Source: SZUA-254 sp035292425 (GTDB taxonomy: Bacteria; Bacteroidota; Ignavibacteria; UBA10030; SZUA-254). Taken from it: a stretch of DNA of 6,301 nucleotides. The position numbers were made by a program, and so were the translations under genes. A model generated the notes under the pieces. The model was not told the DNA's origin. It ran no database searches and worked only from the letters and a program-made list of their open reading frames with translations. Where the stretch lies: positions 1 through 6,301 of the forward strand of contig DATDQD010000329.1 of assembly GCA_035292425.1 (NCBI GenBank). The letters are read 5' to 3'. This document shows positions 1 through 5,358 of this stretch, piece by piece. Each line of letters starts with the position of its first letter. The stretch's first letter is position 1.

Positions 1-2
1 GC

Positions 3-65
3 GCGGTCTGGACGAGGACGCTGAACTCGGTGTACATGACGCCGATTTCCCTTGAAGGACGGTGA
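3..65 (+). other. Possible 3' end of an upstream gene (or 5' end of a minus-strand gene)
   Basis: From position 3 an open frame reads about 20 codons to TGA at 63-65, ending in residues MTPISLEGR, with almost all third positions G or C up to about position 44, as in the genes that follow. A competing reading is a minus-strand gene starting at ATG 37-35 (MYTEFSVLVQTA...) and leaving the window on the left. Its wobble positions are the same bases, and the G/C preference stops just upstream of that ATG, which favours it somewhat. Its only Shine-Dalgarno-like AAGGG lies about 11 nt upstream of the ATG, which is far. Neither product is recognisable from so few codons. Confidence 0.25.
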
Positions 66-121
66 ACGCCGCCCATGCCCGGAGGCGGCCGTCCCGCGCG
101 GATCCGTTCCGCGCACCGTTT

Positions 122-164
122 CCGGCGGTCGGCGTCCCGCACACTGTCCCCGGCGGTCGGCGTC
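122..164. repeat. 15-bp perfect direct repeat, 28-bp period
   Basis: CCGGCGGTCGGCGTC occurs at 122-136 and again at 150-164. Both copies lie in the GC-rich non-coding leader upstream of the DUF1579 gene. Two copies are too few to call an array. They could be a tandem binding site or a small duplication. Confidence 0.6.
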
Positions 165-170
165 GCGGGG

Positions 171-210
171 TTGCGCCGCGCCGGGGAATTTTGTAATTTT
201 TTTAAATTCC
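171..210 (+). promoter_or_regulatory. AT-rich leader with inverted repeat, weak promoter candidate for the DUF1579 gene
   Basis: An AT island (187-208) interrupts very GC-rich sequence about 55 nt before the DUF1579 start. It is bracketed by a perfect 7-bp inverted repeat, GGAATTT (185-191) and AAATTCC (204-210), with a T-rich 12-nt centre. TTGCGC (171-176) and TAATTT (194-199) are 17 nt apart but match sigma70 boxes poorly, 3 of 6 bases each. The island may be the promoter or operator of the next gene. A terminator is less likely because the T run is in the loop and not after the stem. Confidence 0.3.
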
Positions 211-263
211 GATCACGTCCAATCGACGCGACTCGACCCCAACCAATATTCGAGGAATTCGCC

Positions 264-872
264 ATGAAACTCATTCACGTTCTTACGGCCTTCTCCGCCG
301 TGTTCACGATGCGCGCTGCGGCGCAGGACACGCCGCCCCCGCCGCCCGCCATGGACGACGCGATGATGAAATTCATCGAGGCGTCCTCGCCCAACGAAAA
401 CCACAAGAAGCTCGACGGCTATCTCGGTACGTGGGACACCCAGTCGTCGTTCTGGATGGATGGGCCCGACAAACCGCCGGCGACCAGCAGAGGGCTTTCG
501 AAAAATATGCGGGCGCTCGGGGGCCGCTTCGTGAGACAGGAGTTCAAGGGATATTTCATGGGAATGCCGATGGACGGGCTCGGGTTCACCGGCTACGACA
601 ACATGAAGAAGCTCTACACGATGTTCTGGATCGACAACACCTCCACCGCCATGTTCACCGGCGCCGGGACTTTCGACGCGACCGGCACGACCCTGACCAT
701 GACCGGGAAGACGGACGATCCCATGACCGGCGAGAAGGACAAAACGGCGAAATTCGTCATCCGGATGACCGGGAAGGACCGCTACGTCTTCGAGATGTAC
801 GAGGTACCGGCGAAGGGCGCGGACGTCAAGGTCGGCGAGATCCTGTATACGCGTGCCCAGGAACATCGTTGA
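264..872 (+). CDS. Secreted DUF1579 family protein
   Basis: This 202-residue protein belongs to the DUF1579 family, whose function is unknown. Family hallmarks are visible in order: H47-KKLDGYLGTW, ALGGRFVRQEFKG (84-96), G-MPMDGLGFTGYDN (100-113), FWID (121-124) and a C-terminal strand region ending near GEILYTR. The N-terminus (1-20) looks like a signal peptide with a hydrophobic core and an AAA|QD cleavage site, although Arg17 just before the site is unusual. A proline run (24-28) follows. The start at 264 is chosen because GAGGA at 252-256 lies 7 nt upstream and because the signal peptide begins there. The frame is open further upstream to ATG 75, but that extension is low-complexity Arg/Ala/Pro sequence. 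The protein is rich in methionine. It is probably exported to the periplasm or surface. The CDF transporter gene starts 27 nt downstream. Confidence 0.85.
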   Translation: MKLIHVLTAFSAVFTMRAAAQDTPPPPPAMDDAMMKFIEASSPNENHKKLDGYLGTWDTQSSFWMDGPDKPPATSRGLSKNMRALGGRFVRQEFKGYFMGMPMDGLGFTGYDNMKKLYTMFWIDNTSTAMFTGAGTFDATGTTLTMTGKTDDPMTGEKDKTAKFVIRMTGKDRYVFEMYEVPAKGADVKVGEILYTRAQEHR

Positions 873-899
873 TCCGGGCCCCGGGGTACGGGACGTGAG

Positions 900-1847
900 A
901 TGAGCGCCGAACCATTTTCGACAGGGATCGCCTCCGCCGGCGAACAGAAATTCGCGATTCGGATTTCGCTCGCCATAGGCGCGCTCATGCTCGTCGGGAA
1001 ATCGTACGCCTATCTGATCACCAATTCCGCCGCGATCCTCTCGGACGCGGCGGAGTCGGTCGTGCACGTGCTGGCCGTCGGTTTCGCGGCCTTCAGCCTC
1101 TGGCTCAGCTTCAAGCCGGCCGACAGCGACCATCCCTACGGCCACGACAAGATCAGTTTCTTCTCGGCGGGGATCGAGGGCGGACTGATCGTCGTCGCGG
1201 CGCTTTTCATAATCGTCGAGTCGACCCTTAAATGGGTCCAGGGCCTGCGGATCGAAAACCTGGACGACGGCACGCTTATCGTCGCCTCCGCTTCGGCGGT
1301 GAACGCTGTGCTCGGCTTCTACCTGGTCTGGAAAGGGAAAAGACACCAATCCCTTATCCTCATCGCCAACGGCAAACACGTCCTGACCGATTCATGGACG
1401 AGTTTCGGCGTGGTGGGGGGACTGGTCCTTGTGCTCCTCACAGAATGGCTCCCGTTCGACCCCATCCTCGCGATTGCCGTCGCGCTGAACATCCTCTGGT
1501 CGGGAGGGAAACTGATCCGGGTCTCGATCGGGGGACTGATGGACGAGGTGGACCCCGCCGTCGACAGGGATGTGCGCGTGATCCTCGACGCCGAAACGAT
1601 GAAACGCCGGCTGGAGTACCATGAACTGCGGCACCGCAAGAGCGGCAATTCCGTGTGGATCGATTTTCATCTCCTCTTCCCCTCCGGCACCAGCATCAAT
1701 GATGCCCACGGCCAGGCCACCGAGATCGAAGCGATCCTTCACCGGCAGTTGAAGACGCCCTGCTCGGTCACGACCCACCTCGAACCGATCGAGGACCACG
1801 AGGACACCCACAGGATCCTTGAAGCACCGCCAACAACTACCTCCTGA
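900..1847 (+). CDS. Cation diffusion facilitator (CDF) family metal exporter
   Basis: This 315-residue inner-membrane metal/proton antiporter should export a divalent cation such as Zn, Fe, Mn or Co from the cytoplasm. About six transmembrane segments are visible (roughly 19-40, 43-68, 92-110, 124-144, 155-180, 185-204), followed by a cytoplasmic ferredoxin-like domain. An ungapped match to E. coli YiiP/FieF as I remember it places transport site A at E52 and H56 (YiiP D45, D49) and H160 and D164 (YiiP H153, D157). The loop site D75/H78/H82 in the HPYGH motif is intact. The cytoplasmic dimer site keeps H241, H257, H270 and H293, with E295 where YiiP has Asp. The length is normal for the family. 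A weak GGGA (890-893) lies 6 nt before the ATG. The tag gene starts 2 nt after the stop, so the two are probably co-transcribed. The TM2 half-site E-x-x-x-H is atypical, so the metal cannot be predicted. Confidence 0.93.
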   Translation: MSAEPFSTGIASAGEQKFAIRISLAIGALMLVGKSYAYLITNSAAILSDAAESVVHVLAVGFAAFSLWLSFKPADSDHPYGHDKISFFSAGIEGGLIVVAALFIIVESTLKWVQGLRIENLDDGTLIVASASAVNAVLGFYLVWKGKRHQSLILIANGKHVLTDSWTSFGVVGGLVLVLLTEWLPFDPILAIAVALNILWSGGKLIRVSIGGLMDEVDPAVDRDVRVILDAETMKRRLEYHELRHRKSGNSVWIDFHLLFPSGTSINDAHGQATEIEAILHRQLKTPCSVTTHLEPIEDHEDTHRILEAPPTTTS

Positions 1848-1849
1848 CG

Positions 1850-2434
1850 ATGCCTCCCGATCTGAAGCGGTGCGACTGGGCCGGCAGCGACCCGCTCTTC
1901 GTACAGTACCACGACGGCGAATGGGGCGTCCCGCTCCACGACGACCGGCGGCTGTTTGAAATGCTCTGCCTCGAGGGCGCGCAGGCCGGCCTCAGCTGGA
2001 TCACGATCCTGCGCAAGCGGGCAAACTACAGGAAGGCCTTCGACAACTTCGACCCGAAGAAAATCGTCCGGTACGATCGGAGTAGGATCGAACGCCTGCT
2101 GAAGGATGAGGGGATCGTGCGGAACAGGCTGAAGGTGGAAGGTACCGTGAAAAACGCGCGGGCGTTCCTGAAGGTCGTGGACGAGTTCGGGTCATTCGAC
2201 AAGTATATCTGGGGCTTCACCGGGGGAAAGCCGATCGTCAACAGGCGCCGGACGTTGAAAGACATCCCCGCCGCGACACCCGAATCCGACGCGATGAGCA
2301 TGGACCTGAAGAAACGCGGTTTTATGTTCGTCGGCCCGACCATCTGCTACGCGTTCATGCAGGCGTGCGGGATGGCGAACGACCACCTGGTGACCTGCTT
2401 CCGGTACCACACCCTTTCACGTCCCACACAATAA
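1850..2434 (+). CDS. tag: DNA-3-methyladenine glycosylase I
   Basis: Tag removes 3-methyladenine from alkylated DNA, the first step of base excision repair in the cytoplasm. The 194-residue protein aligns almost without gaps to E. coli Tag with a constant offset of 4. The structural zinc site is complete: C8, H21, H179 and C183 (E. coli C4, H17, H175, C179). The catalytic-pocket Glu is E42 in LEGAQAGLSWITIL, and the base-stacking residues Y20, W25 and W50 are present. F17 replaces the E. coli Tyr13. The C-terminal hallmark YAFMQACGMANDH is intact, so the enzyme should be active. No Shine-Dalgarno sequence precedes the ATG. The start lies 2 nt after the CDF stop, which suggests translational coupling, and no other ATG precedes C8. 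It converges with the DUF523-DUF1722 gene, whose stop is 39 nt away, with no clear terminator hairpin between. Confidence 0.96.
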   Translation: MPPDLKRCDWAGSDPLFVQYHDGEWGVPLHDDRRLFEMLCLEGAQAGLSWITILRKRANYRKAFDNFDPKKIVRYDRSRIERLLKDEGIVRNRLKVEGTVKNARAFLKVVDEFGSFDKYIWGFTGGKPIVNRRRTLKDIPAATPESDAMSMDLKKRGFMFVGPTICYAFMQACGMANDHLVTCFRYHTLSRPTQ

Positions 2435-2473
2435 TCTCCCTGCGCGATCACCTCCCCCCCGGCCACCCTCCTG

Positions 2474-3460
2474 TTAAACGTGGTTGCGGAGCATCAGTTC
2501 CCCGGGGTGCGGGTTGAGGTAGACCTGGTTCTTGAGATCTTCGATCGAGTGCGCCCGAACAGAGTGCCGTAAGAGCGTCACCGGGACAACCAGCGGCAGG
2601 AGGCCCAACCGGTAATTTTCGATCACCTGCAGTATATCCTTCTTCCCGCCCGGTTCGAACGCCTCCGGCAGGTAACCCGCGATGTGCTGGAGCACATTGA
2701 CATTTTTTTTCACCGTTGTCCTCACCCTCAGGCACTCCATGTAGAACGTGGCGTACTTCCGCTTCAGCACGGCGACCGGTGTCTTCTTTGCGCTGGCCAC
2801 CAGCGGGCCGAGCTTGCGGTAGTGTTTCGGGCTGTGCGCCAGGAGGAGAAATTTTTCCGCGGTGTGAAACTCGACCAGCTTCCCGACGGTGAACTTCCCG
2901 TCCATCAGCTTCTGCAGCCGGTGGTATGCGAAGACCCGCACGATGAAATTTTCCCTCAGGTGCGGGTCGTTCAGCCGCCCCTCCTCCTCCACGGGGAGGA
3001 GCGGGTGCCCCTTGATGAGGATGCCGGCAAAGAGACCCTTCCCGCTCTCCCGCGTCTTCCCGTCTCTCCGGTCCTTCTGGTCCTTCTCTGCGATCCCCTC
3101 CGGATAGTGGACTTTCACGCGTTCCGTCCCGCACGACGGCGACTTGCTCTTCAGGACATATCCTGAGAGTTTCAGCTTCCCGATCTGCTCCACGCGGCGT
3201 TTCGAATACGCGAGCATCCTGTCGGTCCAGTCCTCGCCGGAGTCGATGCCGACCATCCTCGGAGCCGACGCCGACGCGACCAGCCGGACCGCCTCCCTCG
3301 GCACGCCCATTCCCACTTCGAGCTCCGGGCAGACCGGGACCCATTCGACGTACGGGCCGAGCACGTCGGTGAGGAAACGGTCCTGCTTGTGGCCGCCGTC
3401 GTAGCGCACCCGTTCGCCGAGGAGACAGCTGCTGATTCCGATCCGCATCCGGCCTTCCAT
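2474..3460 (-). CDS. DUF523-DUF1722 fusion protein (TudS-like desulfidase domain plus YbgA domain)
   Basis: This 328-residue cytoplasmic protein has two domains. Residues 5-155 are DUF523, the family of the [4Fe-4S] thiouracil desulfidase TudS. The three expected cluster cysteines are present: C12 (SSCLLG), C44 (VCPE) and C110 (SPSCG), along with E46 and the serines around C110 that the family uses at its active site. Residues about 185-328 are DUF1722 (YbgA), with HTAEKFLLLAHSPKHYRKLG (199-218) and the typical ending HPGELMLRNHV, so the gene is complete. AAGGA ends 8 nt upstream of ATG 3460. M5 is a possible alternative start. It lies 60 nt downstream of the TIGR01777 gene on the same strand, probably in one operon. 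A hydrophilic Lys/Asp/Arg-rich stretch (125-140) enlarges the loop before GKGLFA and contains a 9-bp tandem duplication. Desulfidase activity is inferred from the family; the YbgA role is unknown. Confidence 0.92.
   Translation of the reverse strand: MEGRMRIGISSCLLGERVRYDGGHKQDRFLTDVLGPYVEWVPVCPELEVGMGVPREAVRLVASASAPRMVGIDSGEDWTDRMLAYSKRRVEQIGKLKLSGYVLKSKSPSCGTERVKVHYPEGIAEKDQKDRRDGKTRESGKGLFAGILIKGHPLLPVEEEGRLNDPHLRENFIVRVFAYHRLQKLMDGKFTVGKLVEFHTAEKFLLLAHSPKHYRKLGPLVASAKKTPVAVLKRKYATFYMECLRVRTTVKKNVNVLQHIAGYLPEAFEPGGKKDILQVIENYRLGLLPLVVPVTLLRHSVRAHSIEDLKNQVYLNPHPGELMLRNHV
3070..3087 (-). repeat. 9-bp tandem duplication inside the DUF523 domain
   Basis: GGTCCTTCT is repeated head to tail at 3070-3078 and 3079-3087 on the plus strand (AGAAGGACC twice on the coding strand). 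It encodes the KDQKD part of a charged loop. The surrounding coding strand is strongly purine-rich, so slippage is a likely origin. Confidence 0.7.
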
Positions 3461-3520
3461 GCCGCCTATCCTTTTCCCACGTTGGTGTTGATCGATCCTG
3501 CCATCCGCGCCGCTTCCGTG

Positions 3521-4438
3521 TCAGTCGTTCTTCAGGGCATCGTCGAGGGCGTTTCCCAGTCCGGGGTATCTGAAGACGTACCCGGCCTTCCGCAACGCGG
3601 AGGGGACGACCTTCTGCCCGCCGAGGATCATGTCGGCCAGTTCGCCGAGGATCAACCGCACGGCGAACCCCGGGACCGGCGCCCACGAAGGCCGGCCCAT
3701 TGCTCTTCCCAGCGCCGAGCAGAATTCTTTCATCCGCACCGGTTCCGGCGCGACCGCGTTCACCGGCCCGTGCAGGTGTTCGGCCGTGAGAGCGTACCGG
3801 GCGATCCCTGTGACGTCCGAGACGTGCACCCAGGGAAACCACTGTTTTCCCGTTCCGATCGGCCCGCCGGCGAACATTTTGAACGGCAGAGTCATTTTAC
3901 CGAGGGCGCTCCCCTTCCCGCCGACCACGAAGGCGATCCGCAGCATCACGATGCGGACACCGAGCGCAGCCGCCTTCTTCGCCGCCTCTTCCCATTGAAC
4001 GCAGAGTGAAGCGAGGAACCCTTCACCGGACGGGTACTCTTCCGGGACGTCCCCCTCGTCCACGTTTCCGTAATATCCCACTGCCGATGCGTTCACCAGG
4101 ACCCCCGGTTTCGATTTCGCCCCGGAGATTGCCTCGACGATGGAGGCGGTCGGGCCGACACGGCTCCCGACCAGCACTTTCTTCCGCGCGTCGCTCCACC
4201 TCCCCTTCGCGATCGACTCTCCGGCAAGATTGATGACGGCATCCGCGCCGTCCACGAGTTGGACCAGAGGCCCATGATCACGTCCGTCCCATGTCACGTA
4301 TCTCACGCCCGGCGCGGCGAAGAGGCCCGAATGTTCCTTCCGCCTCGTCAGCGAAACCAGCCCGTGACCCTCGATGGCAAGTTCCTTCGTGAGGCGGGTC
4401 CCGATGAACCCCGTGCAGCCTGATAAGACGATGTTCAT
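3521..4438 (-). CDS. TIGR01777/YfcH-type NAD(P)-dependent epimerase (atypical SDR)
   Basis: This 305-residue cytoplasmic protein is an extended/atypical short-chain dehydrogenase of the TIGR01777 (YfcH, SDR39U1) family. The physiological substrate is not established. The N-terminal Rossmann nucleotide-binding loop is GCTGFIG (7-13). Family blocks follow: NLAGESIAKGRW (70-81), SRVGPT (92-97), NASAVGYYG (116-124), G-E-GFLASLCVQWEEAA (138-153) and R167 leading to GGKGSALGKM, then GGPIGTGKQWFPWVHVSDV (191-209). The C-terminal DUF1731 segment (about 255-302) is complete. The start at 4438 is chosen because MNIVLSGCTG is the family N-terminus and AAGGA lies 7 nt upstream. An ATG 12 codons further up (4474) has no family support. 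It is the first gene of a probable operon with the DUF523-DUF1722 gene, a pairing that often lies near photolyase genes in other bacteria. Confidence 0.93.
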   Translation of the reverse strand: MNIVLSGCTGFIGTRLTKELAIEGHGLVSLTRRKEHSGLFAAPGVRYVTWDGRDHGPLVQLVDGADAVINLAGESIAKGRWSDARKKVLVGSRVGPTASIVEAISGAKSKPGVLVNASAVGYYGNVDEGDVPEEYPSGEGFLASLCVQWEEAAKKAAALGVRIVMLRIAFVVGGKGSALGKMTLPFKMFAGGPIGTGKQWFPWVHVSDVTGIARYALTAEHLHGPVNAVAPEPVRMKEFCSALGRAMGRPSWAPVPGFAVRLILGELADMILGGQKVVPSALRKAGYVFRYPGLGNALDDALKND

Positions 4439-4674
4439 GGTGTGATCCTTCCCCGAATGTTGAAATATTTCCATTCATTAAAAAACCGACCCCAGGCGTG
4501 CATCCACCCTCCCCCTAAACCGCCTCCCCGCGGGGCCGGCGACCGGACTACCCGTGGCCCGCCGACCCGGCGGGGGAAATCCTGCCTCCCGGCGGTCAAT
4601 TTCGCAAACTCCGCAACCAGGACCGGGCTCCGGCCCACTCCCCGGGCTGATCCTATCATGAAGAGATACGCCTC
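4439..4674. other. Intergenic region: GC-rich hairpins and leader of the minus-strand operon
   Basis: No convincing gene is visible here. Next to the minus-strand operon the sequence is AT-rich (about 4458-4490), with a 10-bp palindrome GAAATATTTC at 4462-4471. This is where a promoter for the epimerase operon is expected, but I could not fix clear boxes. The middle is very GC-rich, with a palindrome CCCCGCGGGG (4526-4535) and a strong hairpin CCCGCCG/CGGCGGG (4558-4564 and 4568-4574) with a 3-nt loop. No T run follows on either strand, so it is not a standard terminator. GAGATAC occurs twice, at 4663-4669 and at 4686-4692, the second copy just beyond this region. Confidence 0.5.
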
Positions 4675-4703
4675 TTGAATCAGACGAGATACCGTAGTAT
4701 ATT
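4675..4703 (+). promoter_or_regulatory. Sigma70-like promoter candidate upstream of the integrase relic
   Basis: TTGAAT (4675-4680) matches the -35 box at 4 of 6 positions. After an ideal 17-nt spacer, TATATT (4698-4703) matches the -10 box at 5 of 6. Transcription would start near 4710, giving a leader of about 90 nt to the relic's ATG. It is the best sigma70-like pair I found in the window and lies where the sequence turns AT-rich. If the host uses a Bacteroidota-type sigma factor the match is less meaningful. Confidence 0.45.
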
Positions 4704-4801
4704 GGCAACATACACCCAGACCCCATCACACCTCAACCCGAGAGGAACAGCCCAGACAGTAATTCCGACGACGATTTCACCAACTTGCACCATGGGGAGG
4801 C

Positions 4802-5066
4802 ATGGAAAAAGTCGGTTTTTATCAGAAGGTTCGTCAGGAGCTCACGCTCCGGAACGATAGTCCGAAGACGATCAAGTCTTATCTCAGCTGCCTGAGATTG
4901 TTCATCAGACATTTCCACACCCGGCCACCGGAGCACCAGGACGACAGAGATTTACACCCACGGGAGTAGCAAGAACATCGCCCGGATCCGCAGCCCCCTG
5001 GATTACATGCTCGACAGCGATGAGGATGGACTGAAAAAGGATGAAAGGAGGTTGTTGGAGGAGTGA
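4802..5066 (+). pseudogene. Tyrosine recombinase/integrase relic with internal deletion
   Basis: Two ends of one phage/integron-type tyrosine recombinase are joined, with the middle lost. From ATG 4802 the frame reads a typical SAM-like N-terminal DNA-binding domain (MEKVGFYQKVRQEL, then SPKTIKSYLSCLRLFIRHF), which degrades after about residue 44 and stops at TAG 4967. In another frame, from about 4923 to TGA 5064, the sequence reads GHRSTRTTEIYTHGSSKN and on to a charged tail, the canonical C-terminal box with the second box II His and the nucleophilic Tyr (codon 4953-4955). The catalytic Arg and the H-x-x-R motif are missing, about 180-200 residues by family size. The junction lies between about 4914 and 4935; both frames are open there, so stops cannot place it exactly. 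GGAGG directly abuts the start with only 1 nt spacing. It is catalytically dead and probably the scar of an integration. Confidence 0.87.
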
Positions 5067-5133
5067 TGAACGCCGGCGTATTGCAGGAGGATGATTTGAA
5101 ACCCTTAACCCATGTTCTAAAATCCACAAACAC

Positions 5134-5162
5134 GCAATAACTCGTCTTTGCCGGAGTTATGC
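5134..5162. repeat. Imperfect inverted repeat, att-like, downstream of the integrase relic
   Basis: ATAACTC (5137-5143) and GAGTTAT (5154-5160) are a perfect 7-bp inverted repeat around a 10-nt spacer (GTCTTTGCCG). Allowing one bulged A, pairing extends outward to GCA/TGC, giving 9 paired bases (5134-5162). The right arm GTTATGC resembles the core of integron-type recombination sites. The whole element is only 29 bp, well short of an attC site. No T run follows, so it is not a standard terminator. It lies 67 nt after the relic's stop, and a recombinase binding or crossover site is a reasonable but unproven reading. Confidence 0.5.
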
Positions 5163-5190
5163 AATTGGCACCACAGCTTTAACGCTTGAC

Positions 5191-5197
5191 AAGGAGG
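5191..5197 (+). promoter_or_regulatory. Consensus ribosome binding site of the small Gly-triplet gene
   Basis: AAGGAGG is a near-perfect match to the anti-Shine-Dalgarno sequence and ends 8 nt before ATG 5206. It is the strongest such site in the window and the main reason to accept the 50-codon frame behind it as a real gene. Confidence 0.8.
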
Positions 5198-5205
5198 AAA
5201 TTCCC

Positions 5206-5358
5206 ATGGATAAATCGAATCTCGGTTTCCTTGGATTTTTAGGAATGCTTGGACTATTGGCCAGCTTCCTGGATATCCCGGCTCTATATGGACTCTTTGG
5301 ATTGTTCGGTTTCTTCGGATTTTTCGGGTATTCAGGGAATAAACCTCGAAACAGATAG
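5206..5358 (+). CDS. Small hydrophobic Gly-x-x repeat protein (50 aa), unknown function
   Basis: The protein is 50 residues long and not assigned to a known function. After a short polar start (MDKSN) come two hydrophobic blocks in which glycine recurs every third residue: LGFLGFLGMLGLL (6-18; G7, G10, G13, G16) and GLFGLFGFFGFFG (29-41; G29, G32, G35, G38, G41). They are joined by a linker containing Asp23, Ile24 and Pro25 and followed by a basic tail (NKPRNR). Both blocks could enter a membrane as a tight helical hairpin or self-assemble through glycine faces. The positive tail suggests a cytoplasmic C-terminus. Short hydrophobic proteins with similar LGFLGFLG patterns (DUF3796-like) occur in other bacteria, but I cannot confirm membership. 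It lies between the integrase relic and the FG-GAP gene, which suggests acquired cargo. A toxin, an immunity factor and an orphan membrane peptide are all possible. Confidence 0.75.
   Translation: MDKSNLGFLGFLGMLGLLASFLDIPALYGLFGLFGFFGFFGYSGNKPRNR

Noticed and set aside
75..263. N-terminal extension of the DUF1579 protein to ATG 75
   Set aside because: The extension is Arg/Ala-rich with no family similarity. ATG 264 has GAGGA at good spacing and begins a signal peptide.
213..1379. Long minus-strand open frame (388 codons) opposite the DUF1579 and CDF genes
   Set aside because: It is antisense to two clearly recognisable genes, crosses their intergenic gap, and its product is Arg/Asp/His/Gly-rich with no recognisable motif. 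It is open because of the G/C-rich codon use of the real genes.
2435..2473. Bidirectional terminator between tag and the DUF523-DUF1722 gene
   Set aside because: The 39-nt gap is C-rich with no clear stem-loop.
2448..3842. Minus-strand open frame of 464 codons overlapping the DUF523-DUF1722 and epimerase genes in another frame
   Set aside because: It cuts across the end of one well-supported gene and all of another, with low-complexity Arg/Gly/Pro composition and no domain signature.
4558..4574. Rho-independent terminator at the GC hairpin
   Set aside because: The stem is strong but no T run follows on either strand, and no gene ends next to it.
4675..4860. Plus-strand open frame of 61 codons before and overlapping the integrase relic
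   Set aside because: It overlaps the integrase N-terminus in another frame, has no ribosome binding site and no recognisable content.
5134..5162. Canonical integron attC site
   Set aside because: GTTATGC fits a core-site arm, but the element is only 29 bp with a 10-nt spacer and has no second pair of inner boxes. Known attC sites are about twice this length or more.
5186..5214. Perfect TTGACA at 5186-5191 as a -35 box
   Set aside because: Its partner -10 position would fall inside the small gene, so the transcript would lack the start codon, and the hexamer overlaps the ribosome binding site. Likely chance.
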